From: Stenotrophomonas humi
GTDB lineage: Bacteria; Pseudomonadota; Gammaproteobacteria; Xanthomonadales; Xanthomonadaceae
Assembly (NCBI RefSeq): GCF_001431415.1
Contig: NZ_LDJI01000019.1
Span: 124,001-188,000 of the forward strand
Length of the DNA stretch: 64,000 nt
Reading direction: 5' to 3'
Shown: positions 18,508-28,179 of the stretch, in pieces
How positions within the stretch are numbered: the first letter of the stretch is position 1
Layout of the letters: every line of letters begins with the position of its first letter
Program-made: the position numbers and the translations under genes
Notes under the pieces: model-generated
Seen by the model: the letters and a program-made list of their open reading frames with translations, nothing else
Database searches by the model: none
What the model was told of the DNA's origin: nothing

Positions 18508-20255
18508 CAGTCCTGGCTCTCCCGGAACTGCATGCGGTAGAGATGTTCGTACAGTCCGCCCAAGGCCAGCAATTGCTGGTGGGTGCCGCGTTCGACGATG
18601 CGGCCCTGATCCATCACCAGCACCTGATCGGCATGCTCAATGGTGGACAGGCGATGTGCGATGACCAGCGTGGTGCGGTCTGGCATCAGTTTCTGCAGCG
18701 CGTCCTGCACCAAACGCTCGGATTCGTTGTCCAGTGCGGCGGTGGCTTCGTCCAGAATGAGGATCGGCGCGTCCTTGAGCATCGCGCGGGCGATGGCCAG
18801 GCGCTGGCGCTGACCACCGGATAGGCGACCGCCCTTGGCCCCTACCTGCGAATTCATGCCGTCCTGCATCTGCTCGACGAACTCCAGCGCGTTGGCGCCG
18901 GCAATGGCGCGATCCAACTGCTCGGGGCTGCGCTCGCTCAGTTCGCCATACGCGACGTTCTCGGCGACGCTACCGTTGAACAGCGTGACCTGCTGGCCCA
19001 CCAGCGCGATCTGCCTGCGCAGATCGGCCAGTTTGTAATCCTGCAACGGGTGGCCGTCGAGCAAAATCTGGCCGCCTTCCACGTCATAAAAACGCGGAAT
19101 CAGCTTGATCAACGTCGACTTGCCGCTACCCGAACGCCCAACGATGGCGGTGACCGTGCCGGGTTGCGCAACGAAGCTGATGTCCTGCAGCGCGGGCTTG
19201 GGTTGCCCGGGATAGCGGGCGGTGACATTCCGGAATTCCAGCTTGCCTTTCGCACGCGCCAACGGCACGGTGCCGGTATCGGGCTCATCCGCCGCATCCA
19301 GCACCAGAAACAAACGCTGCGCCGAGGCGATGCCGCGCTGGGTCATGTTCTGCACGTTGGTCAACTGCTTGAGCGCCGGGATGATGGTCAACATCGCCAT
19401 CAACATGGCAACGAAATCACCCACCGTCAGGCGCCCGGCTGCTGCCTCATGACCGGCGATGAACAGCAAGGTGGCCAAGCCAACCGACCCAATCAGCTGC
19501 ACCATTCCCGAAGAAATGCTGCGGGTGGCTTCCACCTTCATCGCCAGCCGCAGGTTGTTGTTGGCAAGGCTTGAATAGCGCTCCATCTCGCGCGGCTGCG
19601 CACCGTAGATCTTCACTTCCTGATGACTGGACAGCGTCTGGTCGGCAGCCTGCAACAGTTCCGCACCACTCTCCTGGATACGGTGGCTGATACGCCGATA
19701 GCGCTTTGCAACCTTGTTCATCACCCACGCCAGCGGTGGCGCGAGGACGAAGATGGCCAACGTCACCTGCCAGCTGTAATAGAACATCATCGCCAGCGAG
19801 CCCAGCGCCTGCAGCGACTGCTGCAGCACCACCTTCATCGCATCGATGGCTGCCTGCGCCACCTGGTCACTGTCCGAACCCAGTCGTACCAGCATCGACG
19901 GAACCGGCTCATTGTCGAAACGCTGCCCCGGCAGGCGCAGGTACTTGCCCAGCACGCGCACGCGCAGGTCGCGGGCAATGCTGCGCGCGGCCTTGCCCAT
20001 GCCGATATCGGTCAGGTAGCCGGCAACACCTCGCACCAGGAACAGACCAACGACGGCCAGCGGCATCCACGGATTGATGTCCTCCGGATTCACCAGGTTG
20101 TTGGTGATCGGGCTCATCAGCGCCAGGAAACCCATGCCGGCGGCCGCCTCGATCAGCATGCCCAACAGCGCTACCAGCAGCAGCATCCGGTACGGCTTGG
20201 CAAACGCCAGAAGCCGCTTGTAGGTCTGCCAGGCGGTTTCCGTTGTACTGCTCAT
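18507..20255 (-). CDS. msbA: Lipid A export ATP-binding/permease protein
   Basis: This 582-residue half-transporter flips lipid A core across the inner membrane as a homodimer. Six transmembrane helices occupy about residues 20-310. The nucleotide-binding domain carries Walker [10 protein letters not shown] at about 372-380, the LSGGQRQR signature near 476 and Walker B ILILDEA near 500. Length equals that of E. coli MsbA. It overlaps exbD by four bases and lpxK by one, so exbB-exbD-msbA-lpxK are likely one transcript. Confidence 0.97.
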   Translation of the reverse strand: MSSTTETAWQTYKRLLAFAKPYRMLLLVALLGMLIEAAAGMGFLALMSPITNNLVNPEDINPWMPLAVVGLFLVRGVAGYLTDIGMGKAARSIARDLRVRVLGKYLRLPGQRFDNEPVPSMLVRLGSDSDQVAQAAIDAMKVVLQQSLQALGSLAMMFYYSWQVTLAIFVLAPPLAWVMNKVAKRYRRISHRIQESGAELLQAADQTLSSHQEVKIYGAQPREMERYSSLANNNLRLAMKVEATRSISSGMVQLIGSVGLATLLFIAGHEAAAGRLTVGDFVAMLMAMLTIIPALKQLTNVQNMTQRGIASAQRLFLVLDAADEPDTGTVPLARAKGKLEFRNVTARYPGQPKPALQDISFVAQPGTVTAIVGRSGSGKSTLIKLIPRFYDVEGGQILLDGHPLQDYKLADLRRQIALVGQQVTLFNGSVAENVAYGELSERSPEQLDRAIAGANALEFVEQMQDGMNSQVGAKGGRLSGGQRQRLAIARAMLKDAPILILDEATAALDNESERLVQDALQKLMPDRTTLVIAHRLSTIEHADQVLVMDQGRIVERGTHQQLLALGGLYEHLYRMQFRESQD

Positions 20256-20674
20256 GACTTTGCCTCCGGCGCGGTAGCGATGGCGATACGGCGGAAGCCC
20301 AGTTGGCCCAGTGCATCCTGTGCGGTCACCACGGCCTGGTACGGCGTGCGGGCATCGGCACGCAGCAGTACCGTCTGCTCGCGATCGTCACCGGCGACCT
20401 GCGCGATGGTCTGCTTGAGCGCCTCCACGTCGGTACGCAGCACTTCCTGGTCATTGATGAAGTAGCGACCGTCGGCATTGACAAGAACGCTCAGCGAGCG
20501 CGGCGGTGAAGTGTTCTTCTGGTCACTGGCAGTCGGCAACTGCACCTGCAGGGTTGAGCGTGCATCAAACGTGGTGGTGACCACGAAGAAAATGATCAGC
20601 ACCAGGATCACATCGATCAACGGCACGAGATCGATATGCGGTTCGTCCTGGCTGCGGCTATCGCGGATGCGCAT
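20252..20674 (-). CDS. exbD: ExbD/TolR-family biopolymer transport protein
   Basis: A 140-residue protein with a short cytoplasmic N-terminus, one transmembrane helix at about 16-36 and a periplasmic domain. The proton-channel aspartate is Asp21 in VPLIDVILVL, the site equivalent to Asp25 of E. coli ExbD. With the ExbB-like partner encoded six bases upstream it forms a proton-driven motor. A tonB gene is not nearby; being linked to msbA and comEC, the pair may energise another envelope process. TolR-like function is the alternative. Confidence 0.92.
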   Translation of the reverse strand: MRIRDSRSQDEPHIDLVPLIDVILVLIIFFVVTTTFDARSTLQVQLPTASDQKNTSPPRSLSVLVNADGRYFINDQEVLRTDVEALKQTIAQVAGDDREQTVLLRADARTPYQAVVTAQDALGQLGFRRIAIATAPEAKS

Positions 20675-20680
20675 CGTGGC

Positions 20681-21346
20681 TCAGGCCTTCGCAGTGGCTG
20701 CCGGGCGCGCCGCGACCGGGGCGGCATTGGTCGCCAGCACCGCCGCGCGACCATCCAGCGAATCCAGCAACGCGGAGGCTTCCTGCTCCATCTCAATCAC
20801 ATAGCCGTCAATGCGGCTGCGGAAATGGCGATGGAACATCAATGCCGGGATCGCCACGATCATGCCGGTGGCGGTGCACACCAGCGCCTTGCCGATACCA
20901 CCGGCCAGCTGGTTCACATCGCCCACTCCGTGGTCGAGGATGCCCATGAACATCTGGATCATGCCGACCACCGTCCCCAGCAGACCCAACAACGGGCCGG
21001 CCGAGGCAATGGTGCCCAGCGCATTGAGAAAGCGCCCCATCCGGTGCACCAGGTGGCGACCGGTGTCCTCGATGCGCTCGCGGATCTGGTCACGCGGGCG
21101 GTTGCGGGCTTCCAGCGCGGCGGCCAGCAGCGCGCCGAGTGGCGAATTGGCACGCAGGGATTCGATATGCGAGGCATCCAACTTGCCGCGTGCGGCCCAG
21201 TTGCGGACTTCCTGCCCCAGCCCCGGCGGCAGCACCTCGTTACGGCGCAGGCTCCAGAAACGCTCCAGGACGATCGCCAAAGCCAGCACCCCCAACAGCA
21301 ACAACGGCAGCATCGGCCAACCGCCGGCCTTGACCAGTTCCCACAC
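20681..21346 (-). CDS. exbB: ExbB/TolQ-family proton channel protein
   Basis: This 221-residue MotA/TolQ/ExbB family protein has three transmembrane helices (about 8-27, 110-135 and 150-175), with the conserved SAGPLLGLLGTVVGM and ATGMIVAIPA segments lining the proton path. The start is the GTG at 21346, eight bases after GGAGGGG, giving a normal N-terminus WELVKAGGWP; the upstream frame is open but arginine-rich and unlike the family. As a result the gene begins 107 bases inside the 3' end of comEC in another frame. Confidence 0.93.
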   Translation of the reverse strand: MWELVKAGGWPMLPLLLLGVLALAIVLERFWSLRRNEVLPPGLGQEVRNWAARGKLDASHIESLRANSPLGALLAAALEARNRPRDQIRERIEDTGRHLVHRMGRFLNALGTIASAGPLLGLLGTVVGMIQMFMGILDHGVGDVNQLAGGIGKALVCTATGMIVAIPALMFHRHFRSRIDGYVIEMEQEASALLDSLDGRAAVLATNAAPVAARPAATAKA

Positions 21347-23735
21347 GTTCCAACCCCTCCGGCGCCATGGCCGTCTGTTCGATCCCGGATAGGATAGCAG
21401 CCGCCCGCGCCCGCTCCGCGGCATCCCACCAGCGTGAACGCGCTATCCGCCGCTCGCGCAGCTGCAGGCCACCGCGGCGCAGCCAGACCCGTACCGCGCC
21501 GCTGCCCGCTGTACCCAGCACCTCGGCGTCAGCACGCCGCCAACGCGCGACCACCTCCGGGCGTGGATGCGCGAAACGATTGCCATGCCCAGCCGATACC
21601 AGCGCCAACCGGGCTCCGGTCGCTGCCACGAAACCAGCGCTGGAGGAATTGCCGCTGCCATGGTGCGGCAACACCACGACCTCCGCCTTCAGCTCGGATC
21701 GCACACGGGTAACCAGTCCCCGCTCGATCACCGCACCGACATCACCGGGCAGCAGTACCGATCCATGCCGACTGCCCACCTTGAGCACGCAACTGGATTC
21801 GTTGCGCAGATACGGAAAACCGGCGACCGGATGCAGAAACTCGAAACGGACGCCCTCCCATTCCCAGCTTTGCCCGGCCACGCAATCGGTGCCACCCGGC
21901 CAGGCCAGGCCCGGAGGGGCGTGCAGGCCGGCCACCGGCAGCGCCGCCTGCACGGCGGACACGCCGCCGGCGTGATCACTGTCACCATGACTGAGCACCA
22001 GGCGATCCAATTGCTTCACGCCCAATGCCCGCAGCGCCGGCACCACCACCCGCTCGCCGGCATCAAACCCGTCGCGTACCGCTGGCCCCGCGTCGTACAA
22101 CAGGCTGTGATGCTGCGTGCGCACCAGCACCGCCAATCCCTGGCCGACATCCATCATCACCAGTTCGAATTCACCCGCATCCGGCAGTTCACGCCAGGGC
22201 ATCAACAGCGGCAACCACAGCAATACCGCGAGCGGCCTGCCCGGCACGCCGTTCGGCAGCAACATCCATAGCGCGCCCAGCAAGGCCAGCGGCAATGCGA
22301 ACCAGGCCGGCTCAGGCAACCACCACAACGAGAAGCGACTATCGGCAAGAAATTCGAACAACGGCCAGCTCAGATCAAAGCACCCTGCCGATGCTCGCCA
22401 CACCCATGCACCACTCTCTGACCAGACCGCCTCCAACGCGGTACCCAGCACCGCCAGGGGCACCACCACCAGGCTCCACCAAGGTATCGCCACCAGGTTG
22501 GCCAGCGGCCCGATGAGCGAGGCCTGGCCAAACAACATCGCACTCAAGGGCAACAAGCCCAGCGTCGCCACCCGCTGCGCGGACAGGAAACCGCGCAGCC
22601 AGTGCGTGCGCTCCTGCAAACACCAGGCCAGCCATGCAACGCCGGCAAAGCTCAACCAGAAGCCGGCGCTCAACACCGAAAGCGGATCGGCCAGCAGCAC
22701 AGCCAGTGCCGCCAGGCCCAGCGACCCCAGCACATCAACCGGTCGCCGCCACAACCGCGCCAGCACGATGACTGCCACCATCAGCACCGTGCGTACCGTC
22801 GGCAGCGCGAAACCCGCAACCGCGGCATACACCAGGGCGGCGATGAACGCACCGGCGGCGGCCGCCTGCGGTCGCGGCCAACGCAGTCCCAGCCATGGCA
22901 GCAATCGCCAGATGCCGCCGATCAACCACGCACCACAGACCGCCACCATGCCCACATGGAAGCCGGAGATCGCAATCAGATGCGTCAGCCCGGTGGCCCG
23001 CAGCAGTTGCCAGTCTTCATCGGTGAGCCCCCGCGTGTCGCCCAATGCCAGCGCCTGCACATAGCGCGACGAGGCAGACGGTACCTGCGCGGCGATGCGC
23101 GAGGCCATGTGTTGCCGCCACGCCGCCACCCCTGACGGCGGCGTGAGCAAACGTGCGGTGCCTGGCGCCCGCACCAGACCGGTGGCGCTGATCCGTTGCG
23201 CCAGGGCATGACGCTCTGCATCGAATCCCCCCGGATTGGACAGCCCGCGCGGCACCCGCAGCCGCACCCGCATCTGCCAACGCTGGCCCGCATGCAGCTG
23301 CATGCGCGGGCCAACCGATGAGGCACCGAAATCGTCGTACCACTGAAGATGAGCATTGGCATCGCCGTCATCCACCCTCAGTTGGAAGCGCGTGCGTCGC
23401 GCTTCGTGCTCCGGCAGATTGGCCACCGTTCCGGTGACACTGAATTCACGCCCCTCCCAGGCGAACGGCAACTGTGCGGCCAGCACCCAACCGGCATGCA
23501 GGCCAACCCAGCCCACTCCCGCCACCACCGCTCCCGCGAGACGCAACAGTCGACCACGCCACCACAGCACGATGCCGAGCGCTGCGAGCGGCCCGCCCAT
23601 CGACAATGGCAGCAGGACAGGCGCCCACAGCGCTGCACAGATTCCCAGCAGAAAGCACACGGCAACCGCCTTGCCAAAGACGGGCATCGCTGCAACGAGG
23701 GTGAAACGCCCTGTTTGCGTTTGATCGCCATCCAT
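21240..23735 (-). CDS. comEC: DNA internalisation competence protein ComEC/Rec2
   Basis: ComEC forms the inner-membrane channel for single-stranded DNA uptake in natural transformation. The 831 residues contain an N-terminal DUF4131-type soluble part (about 90-200), the multi-spanning Competence domain (about 210-510, starting near ALALGDTRGL and HLIAISGFHVG) and a C-terminal metallo-beta-lactamase-like domain with the metal motif SHGDSDHAGG near 610. The start at 23735 has AGGAGATG upstream. The last 100 or so bases overlap exbB in a different frame, so the true C-terminus depends on a stop at 21240; the MBL core itself is intact. Confidence 0.94.
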   Translation of the reverse strand: MDGDQTQTGRFTLVAAMPVFGKAVAVCFLLGICAALWAPVLLPLSMGGPLAALGIVLWWRGRLLRLAGAVVAGVGWVGLHAGWVLAAQLPFAWEGREFSVTGTVANLPEHEARRTRFQLRVDDGDANAHLQWYDDFGASSVGPRMQLHAGQRWQMRVRLRVPRGLSNPGGFDAERHALAQRISATGLVRAPGTARLLTPPSGVAAWRQHMASRIAAQVPSASSRYVQALALGDTRGLTDEDWQLLRATGLTHLIAISGFHVGMVAVCGAWLIGGIWRLLPWLGLRWPRPQAAAAGAFIAALVYAAVAGFALPTVRTVLMVAVIVLARLWRRPVDVLGSLGLAALAVLLADPLSVLSAGFWLSFAGVAWLAWCLQERTHWLRGFLSAQRVATLGLLPLSAMLFGQASLIGPLANLVAIPWWSLVVVPLAVLGTALEAVWSESGAWVWRASAGCFDLSWPLFEFLADSRFSLWWLPEPAWFALPLALLGALWMLLPNGVPGRPLAVLLWLPLLMPWRELPDAGEFELVMMDVGQGLAVLVRTQHHSLLYDAGPAVRDGFDAGERVVVPALRALGVKQLDRLVLSHGDSDHAGGVSAVQAALPVAGLHAPPGLAWPGGTDCVAGQSWEWEGVRFEFLHPVAGFPYLRNESSCVLKVGSRHGSVLLPGDVGAVIERGLVTRVRSELKAEVVVLPHHGSGNSSSAGFVAATGARLALVSAGHGNRFAHPRPEVVARWRRADAEVLGTAGSGAVRVWLRRGGLQLRERRIARSRWWDAAERARAAAILSGIEQTAMAPEGLERVGTGQGRRLADAAVVAVGGAGFGDRPGAFLEPAP

Positions 23736-23960
23736 AGTTGCATCTCCTGTTCCCAGAAGATGCTTGGTCCACAAGGTACAGATGTGCCATCAGCAGCAAC
23801 GGACTGAGCTGGTCGGACAATGCCGCGCCCAGGTAGCAGCAGCGCCCCGCGCGGCATCGCCAACAACGCTTCAACGCTGCATGGCCATGCACCACAGGCA
23901 CCTTCCAGCGCAGCACCGACACGTGTTCGGCAACCGCTTCTTCGATCCTGAAAGGCATAA

Positions 23961-23987
23961 AAAAAGCGGGCCCAAAGGCCCGCTTTT
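23961..23987 (-). terminator. Intrinsic terminator of the rimP-pnp operon
   Basis: AAGCGGGCC pairs with GGCCCGCTT around a four-base loop and runs into seven T residues on the minus strand, 20 bases past the pnp stop. The rest of the pnp-comEC gap (23736-23960) holds no gene or other element I can support. Confidence 0.9.
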
Positions 23988-24008
23988 CTTCAGCGAAACA
24001 CCGCAGCC

Positions 24009-26117
24009 TTATTCGGCCGAGGCGCCCTCGCCTTCTTCAACGGCCTTCATCGACAGGCGGATACGGCCCTGCTTGTCGACTTCCAGCACCTTGACCTTGA
24101 CCACATCACCTTCCTTCAGCACGTCGCCGACCTTCTCGACGCGGTCGCTGGAGATCTGCGACACGTGCACCAGGCCGTCCTTGCCCGGCAGGATCGTGAC
24201 GAACGCACCGAAGTCCATGATCTTGGCGACCTTGCCTTCGTAGATGCGGCCCGGCTCGACGTCCGAGGTGATCTGCTCGATGCGGGCCTTGGCAGCCTGC
24301 GCAGCGGCATTGTTCACCGAGGCGATGGTGATGGTGCCATCGTCTTGGATGTCGATCTGGGTGCCGGTTTCCTTGGTGATGGCCTGGATGGTCGAACCAC
24401 CCTTGCCGATCACTTCGCGGATCTTGTCCGGGTGGATCTTGATGGTCAGCAGACGCGGCGCGTAGTCCGACAGCTCCGAACGCGGTGCGGTCAGGCCGTG
24501 AGCCATTTCACCCAGGATGTGCAGACGGCCAGCCTTGGCCTGCTGCAGTGCCTGCTTCATGATCTCTTCGGTGATGCCTTCGATCTTGATGTCCATCTGC
24601 AGGGCGGAGATGCCCTCGGAAGTACCGGCAACCTTGAAGTCCATGTCGCCCAGGTGATCTTCATCACCCAGGATGTCGGACAGGACGACGAAACGCTCGC
24701 CTTCCTTGACCAGGCCCATGGCGATACCGGCAACCGGCGACTTGACCGGCACGCCGGCGTCCATCAGAGCCAGCGACGAACCGCAGACCGAAGCCATCGA
24801 CGAGGAACCGTTCGACTCGGTGATTTCCGACACAACACGGATGGTGTACGGGAAGGCTTCCAGCGACGGCATCACTGCCAGCACGCCGCGCTTGGCGAGG
24901 CGGCCGTGACCGATTTCGCGACGCTTCGGGCCCATCATGCGGCCGCACTCACCCACCGAGTAGGGGGGGAAGTTGTAATGGAACAGGAAGTTTTCCTTGT
25001 ACTCACCAGCGACCGCGTCGATCACCTGGCCATCACGGGCGGTGCCCAGGGTGATGGTCACGATGGCCTGCGTTTCACCGCGGGTGAACAGCGAGGAACC
25101 GTGGGTACGCGGCAGCACGCCGGTCTTCACGGCGATCGGGCGGACGGTATCCAGCGCACGGCCGTCGATGCGGACCTTGGTGTCCAGCACCGAGTTGCGC
25201 ATGGTGCTGTATTCCAGCTCGCCGAATTCCTTCGACAGCTCGGACGGGTTCCAGCCTTCAGCGGCAACGCGGCCAGCCAGGGCTTCGACCGTGTCCTTCT
25301 TGATCGCCGAGATGGCGTCGCGGCGCTGCAGCTTGTCACGCACCTGGAAGGCTTCGCCGAGCTTGCCGCCGACGGCTTCCTGCAGTGCGCTGATCAGCGC
25401 GGTGTTCTTGGCCGGAGCAACCCAGTCGCTCGGCTTGGTGCCGGCTTCAACGGTCATCTCATTGATGATGTTGATGACCTTCTGCATCTCGCGGTGACCG
25501 AAGGTCACGGCGCCCAGCATCACTTCTTCGGACAGCAGCGCGGCTTCGGATTCCACCATCAGCACGGCATTGGCGGTACCCGCAACCACCAGCTCCAGCT
25601 GCGATTCCTTCAGCTCGGACACGGTCGGGTTGAGGATGTACTCACCGTCCTTGTAGCCAACCTTGGCGGCCGCGATCGGGCCCTTGAACGGGGTGCCTGC
25701 CAGCGACAGGGCAGCCGAAGCACCGATCAGCGCGGCGATGTCGCCGTCCACGTCCGGGTTCATCGACATCACCGTGGCGATGATCTGGACTTCGTTCTTG
25801 TAGTCTTCCGGGAACAGCGGACGGATCGGACGATCGATCAGACGCGAAATCAGCGTCTCCTTCTCGGTCGCACGGCCTTCGCGCTTGAAGAAGCCACCCG
25901 GGATACGGCCACCGGCGTAGAACCTCTCCTGATAATCGACGGTCAGCGGGAAGAAGTCCTGGCCTTCGCGCGCGCTCTTGGCGGCGACGGCAGTGACCAG
26001 CAACACGGTGTCGTCCATCTTGACGATGACAGCGCCGCCGGCCTGACGGGCGACTTCGCCGGTTTCAAGCGTGACGGTGTGTTTGCCGTACTGGAAGGTT
26101 TTGGTGATTTTTGCCAC
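24009..26117 (-). CDS. pnp: Polyribonucleotide nucleotidyltransferase (PNPase)
   Basis: PNPase degrades RNA 3' to 5' with phosphate and is a core part of the degradosome. The 702 residues comprise two RNase PH domains (about 1-230 and 310-545) with an all-helical linker, the FFRPLTVDY-like and GVLPRTHGS motifs, a KH domain ([13 protein letters not shown] at about 560) and an S1 domain ([11 protein letters not shown] at about 622 onward). Length is normal. It follows rpsO by 149 bases containing a strong hairpin, as in E. coli, where RNase III cleavage in this gap starts PNPase autocontrol. Confidence 0.98.
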   Translation of the reverse strand: MAKITKTFQYGKHTVTLETGEVARQAGGAVIVKMDDTVLLVTAVAAKSAREGQDFFPLTVDYQERFYAGGRIPGGFFKREGRATEKETLISRLIDRPIRPLFPEDYKNEVQIIATVMSMNPDVDGDIAALIGASAALSLAGTPFKGPIAAAKVGYKDGEYILNPTVSELKESQLELVVAGTANAVLMVESEAALLSEEVMLGAVTFGHREMQKVINIINEMTVEAGTKPSDWVAPAKNTALISALQEAVGGKLGEAFQVRDKLQRRDAISAIKKDTVEALAGRVAAEGWNPSELSKEFGELEYSTMRNSVLDTKVRIDGRALDTVRPIAVKTGVLPRTHGSSLFTRGETQAIVTITLGTARDGQVIDAVAGEYKENFLFHYNFPPYSVGECGRMMGPKRREIGHGRLAKRGVLAVMPSLEAFPYTIRVVSEITESNGSSSMASVCGSSLALMDAGVPVKSPVAGIAMGLVKEGERFVVLSDILGDEDHLGDMDFKVAGTSEGISALQMDIKIEGITEEIMKQALQQAKAGRLHILGEMAHGLTAPRSELSDYAPRLLTIKIHPDKIREVIGKGGSTIQAITKETGTQIDIQDDGTITIASVNNAAAQAAKARIEQITSDVEPGRIYEGKVAKIMDFGAFVTILPGKDGLVHVSQISSDRVEKVGDVLKEGDVVKVKVLEVDKQGRIRLSMKAVEEGEGASAE

Positions 26118-26228
26118 GGGAGTTCCTTGGAATGCTTTCTTCAGATGGACCGGTGACGACCCATGCCGCTACCGGGTGGCCGGGCGGTTCCGGCCGCTCT
26201 CAATTACGATTTTGAAGCTGTAAAAACA

Positions 26229-26256
26229 AAGCCGCGGCGCATCGCTGCGCCGCGGC
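26229..26256 (-). terminator. Terminator/processing hairpin after rpsO
   Basis: GCCGCGGCGCA pairs perfectly with TGCGCCGCGGC around a four-base loop, followed on the minus strand by TTTGTTTTTAC. It starts ten bases past the rpsO stop. It can act as a partial terminator and as an RNase-sensitive hairpin ahead of pnp. Confidence 0.8.
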
Positions 26257-26266
26257 GGGGAATCTA

Positions 26267-26527
26267 TTAGCGGCGCAGGCCGAGCTTCTCGATCAATGCC
26301 TTGTAACGCACGACGTCCTTCTTCTTCAGGTAGTCAAGCAGGCTGCGGCGGCGGTTGACCATCTGCAGCAGACCACGACGGCTGTGGTGGTCCTTCTTGT
26401 GCTCCTTGAAGTGGCCCGACAGCAGTTCGATGCGGGCGGTCAGCAGGGCCACCTGGACTTCCGGGGAACCGGTGTCGTTGGTGCCACGTGCGTTGTCTTC
26501 AATAACTTTCTGGGTGTCGATCGACAT
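26267..26527 (-). CDS. rpsO: 30S ribosomal protein S15
   Basis: The 86-residue S15 binds the central domain of 16S rRNA and bridges the subunits. The start [10 protein letters not shown] at 26527 follows AAGAGAAAAAAC and gives normal length after Met removal; the upstream frame is open but not family-like. The conserved parts [11 protein letters not shown] and [11 protein letters not shown] are present. It sits between truB and pnp as in E. coli. Confidence 0.98.
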   Translation of the reverse strand: MSIDTQKVIEDNARGTNDTGSPEVQVALLTARIELLSGHFKEHKKDHHSRRGLLQMVNRRRSLLDYLKKKDVVRYKALIEKLGLRR

Positions 26528-26701
26528 TGTTTTTTCTCTTGGATGCGTGGCCGGCAGGAACGTGCAATGACGCACCGCGCAGCTCGCCGTTTTAAAGTAA
26601 CCGCCTGCCGACGGCAGGACGGTGCCCGTTCAAGGGCCGCAAAATTGTAACGACCTCAACCATTTGCCACAAGGAGCGGATGGTATTAGCCGCCCGCCTG
26701 T

Positions 26702-27613
26702 TCAGAGATTGAAACGACGCTGCGGGCTCAAACGCCCGTCGGCTTCAACCTGCCCCAGCCCCAGCGGCACGCCATCCAGGCCGAAGACACCGGCCAATCC
26801 CTCCGGCCACTCCGGGTTGCGCAGGCGCTGGCCCAGGCAGAATCGGGTTGCCTGGCCCGGATCGAGTACCACCCGGCCAAAGTTGCTCAGCCCGTCACTG
26901 ATCGGCAACAACCATTCCTGCAGGGCCGCCTCGTCGCCACGCTCGGCCACTTCACGCAGGGCATCCAGCCCGATCATGCGCGGTGTCATGAAGGGCTCCA
27001 CCCACAGCCGGCGCAGCGCGGTGATATGCGCGCCACAGCCAAGCACCTCGCCCAGATCACGGGCGATGCTGCGGATGTAGGTACCCGAGCCACAGGTCAC
27101 CCGCAGTGACAGGCGCTCGCCCTCGTGGGCCAGGATCTCGATGTCCTGCACATGCACTTCACGTTCCGGCGCCTCGATGTCCTCACCACGGCGCGCCTTC
27201 ACATACAGCGGCTCACCGCCCTGCTTGAGTGCCGAGTAGATCGGCGCCCGCTGCAGGATGCGACCGGTCAGACCCGCCAAGGCGGCCTGCAGCTGTTCAT
27301 GACTGATCGCGGGTACGTCACGCTCACGCAGCACCACGCCATCGGCGTCGTCGGTGTCGGTGGTCCTGCCCAGGGCGATCTCGGCGTCATATGCCTTGGC
27401 CGAGCCCAACAGCAGACCGGCAATCTTGGTTGCCTCGCCGAAGCACAGCGGCAGCAGGCCGGTTGCGAGAGGATCCAGGCTGCCGGTGTGGCCGCCCTTC
27501 TCCGCACGGAACAAACGGCGGGCCACCTGCAACGCGGTGTTGGAGCTCATGCCCGCGGGCTTGTCGAGCAGAACGATGCCGTCCAGACGGCGAAATTGAA
27601 CACGGGGGCGCAT
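26702..27613 (-). CDS. truB: tRNA pseudouridine-55 synthase
   Basis: TruB makes pseudouridine 55 in the T loop of tRNAs. The 303-residue protein starts with [12 protein letters not shown] and has the catalytic Asp47 in [13 protein letters not shown]; the RNA-gripping thumb region follows, and the C-terminal part is PUA-like (about 250-303, GLGQVEADG). It follows rbfA by 113 bases. The 174-base gap to rpsO holds a small inverted repeat (CCTGCC/GGCAGG near 26608) but no other gene. Confidence 0.97.
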   Translation of the reverse strand: MRPRVQFRRLDGIVLLDKPAGMSSNTALQVARRLFRAEKGGHTGSLDPLATGLLPLCFGEATKIAGLLLGSAKAYDAEIALGRTTDTDDADGVVLRERDVPAISHEQLQAALAGLTGRILQRAPIYSALKQGGEPLYVKARRGEDIEAPEREVHVQDIEILAHEGERLSLRVTCGSGTYIRSIARDLGEVLGCGAHITALRRLWVEPFMTPRMIGLDALREVAERGDEAALQEWLLPISDGLSNFGRVVLDPGQATRFCLGQRLRNPEWPEGLAGVFGLDGVPLGLGQVEADGRLSPQRRFNL

Positions 27614-27705
27614 GAAACACCATTCTCGGGCCGGCGCAGGAAGACCTCACGCCCAGCGGGAACTGGAAACAACCTGAAGCATCGAGCACAGGCCAGATAT
27701 GACAA

Positions 27706-27721
27706 CAGCCCTTGCGGGCTG
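27706..27721 (-). terminator. Small hairpin after rbfA
   Basis: CAGCCC, loop GCAA and GGGCTG, followed by TTGTC on the minus strand, six bases past the rbfA stop. The T-tract is poor, so partial termination or mRNA processing is more likely than a full stop. Confidence 0.45.
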
Positions 27722-27726
27722 CTGCT

Positions 27727-28104
27727 TCATTCTTCGTCGGAGTCAGGCTTGGTTTCCGGCGGCGGGACCAGATCGCGCAGCAGGTTGTCGATGCGCTCAC
27801 CACGGTCCACCGAGTCGTCGTAGTGGAAATGCAGCTCCGGCACATGGCGAAGCTTCATTGCCTTGGCCAGCGACATGCGCAGTTCATACGCGATTTCGCG
27901 CAAACCCTTCATCGCCTCGGCCGAACGCTCCGGCATCAACGCGGTGACGAAGACCTTGGCGTGAGCCATGTCGCGGGTGACTTCCACGTCCGACACGCTG
28001 ACCGATGGCAGCCCATGCTCGCGCACGGCGGCATGCACCAGCGTGCCCAGATCACGGCGGATCTGCGCGGAAACACGGTCAGTACGGTGGAAAGTCTTCG
28101 GCAC
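27727..28104 (-). CDS. rbfA: Ribosome-binding factor A
   Basis: RbfA assists late 30S maturation near 16S helix 1 and is needed at low temperature. The 125 residues show the KH-like fold with the conserved VSDVEVTRDMAHAKVFV strand-helix segment and the RHVPELHFHYD motif; the C-terminus is acidic. It lies between infB and truB as in E. coli. Confidence 0.97.
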   Translation of the reverse strand: MPKTFHRTDRVSAQIRRDLGTLVHAAVREHGLPSVSVSDVEVTRDMAHAKVFVTALMPERSAEAMKGLREIAYELRMSLAKAMKLRHVPELHFHYDDSVDRGERIDNLLRDLVPPPETKPDSDEE

Positions 28105-28144
28105 GTTGTCTAGCTCACTTGATTGTTGCGTTGATGAAACAAGA

Positions 28145-28167
28145 CCGGTCCGCGCGATGCGGACCGG
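28145..28167 (-). terminator. Hairpin between infB and rbfA
   Basis: A nine-base stem (CCGGTCCGC/GCGGACCGG) with a five-base loop lies 12 bases past the infB stop and is followed by TCTTGTTTC on the minus strand. It may be a leaky terminator inside the operon. Confidence 0.5.
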
Positions 28168-28179
28168 CCGTTACTGCAA

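Noticed and set aside
23446..23958. Minus-strand frame of 170 codons upstream of comEC
   Set aside because: Most of it lies inside comEC in another frame; the upstream part is cysteine- and arginine-rich and matches no family.
24165..26156. Plus-strand open frame of 663 codons opposite pnp
   Set aside because: It is an antisense shadow of PNPase; composition and lack of motifs exclude a real gene.
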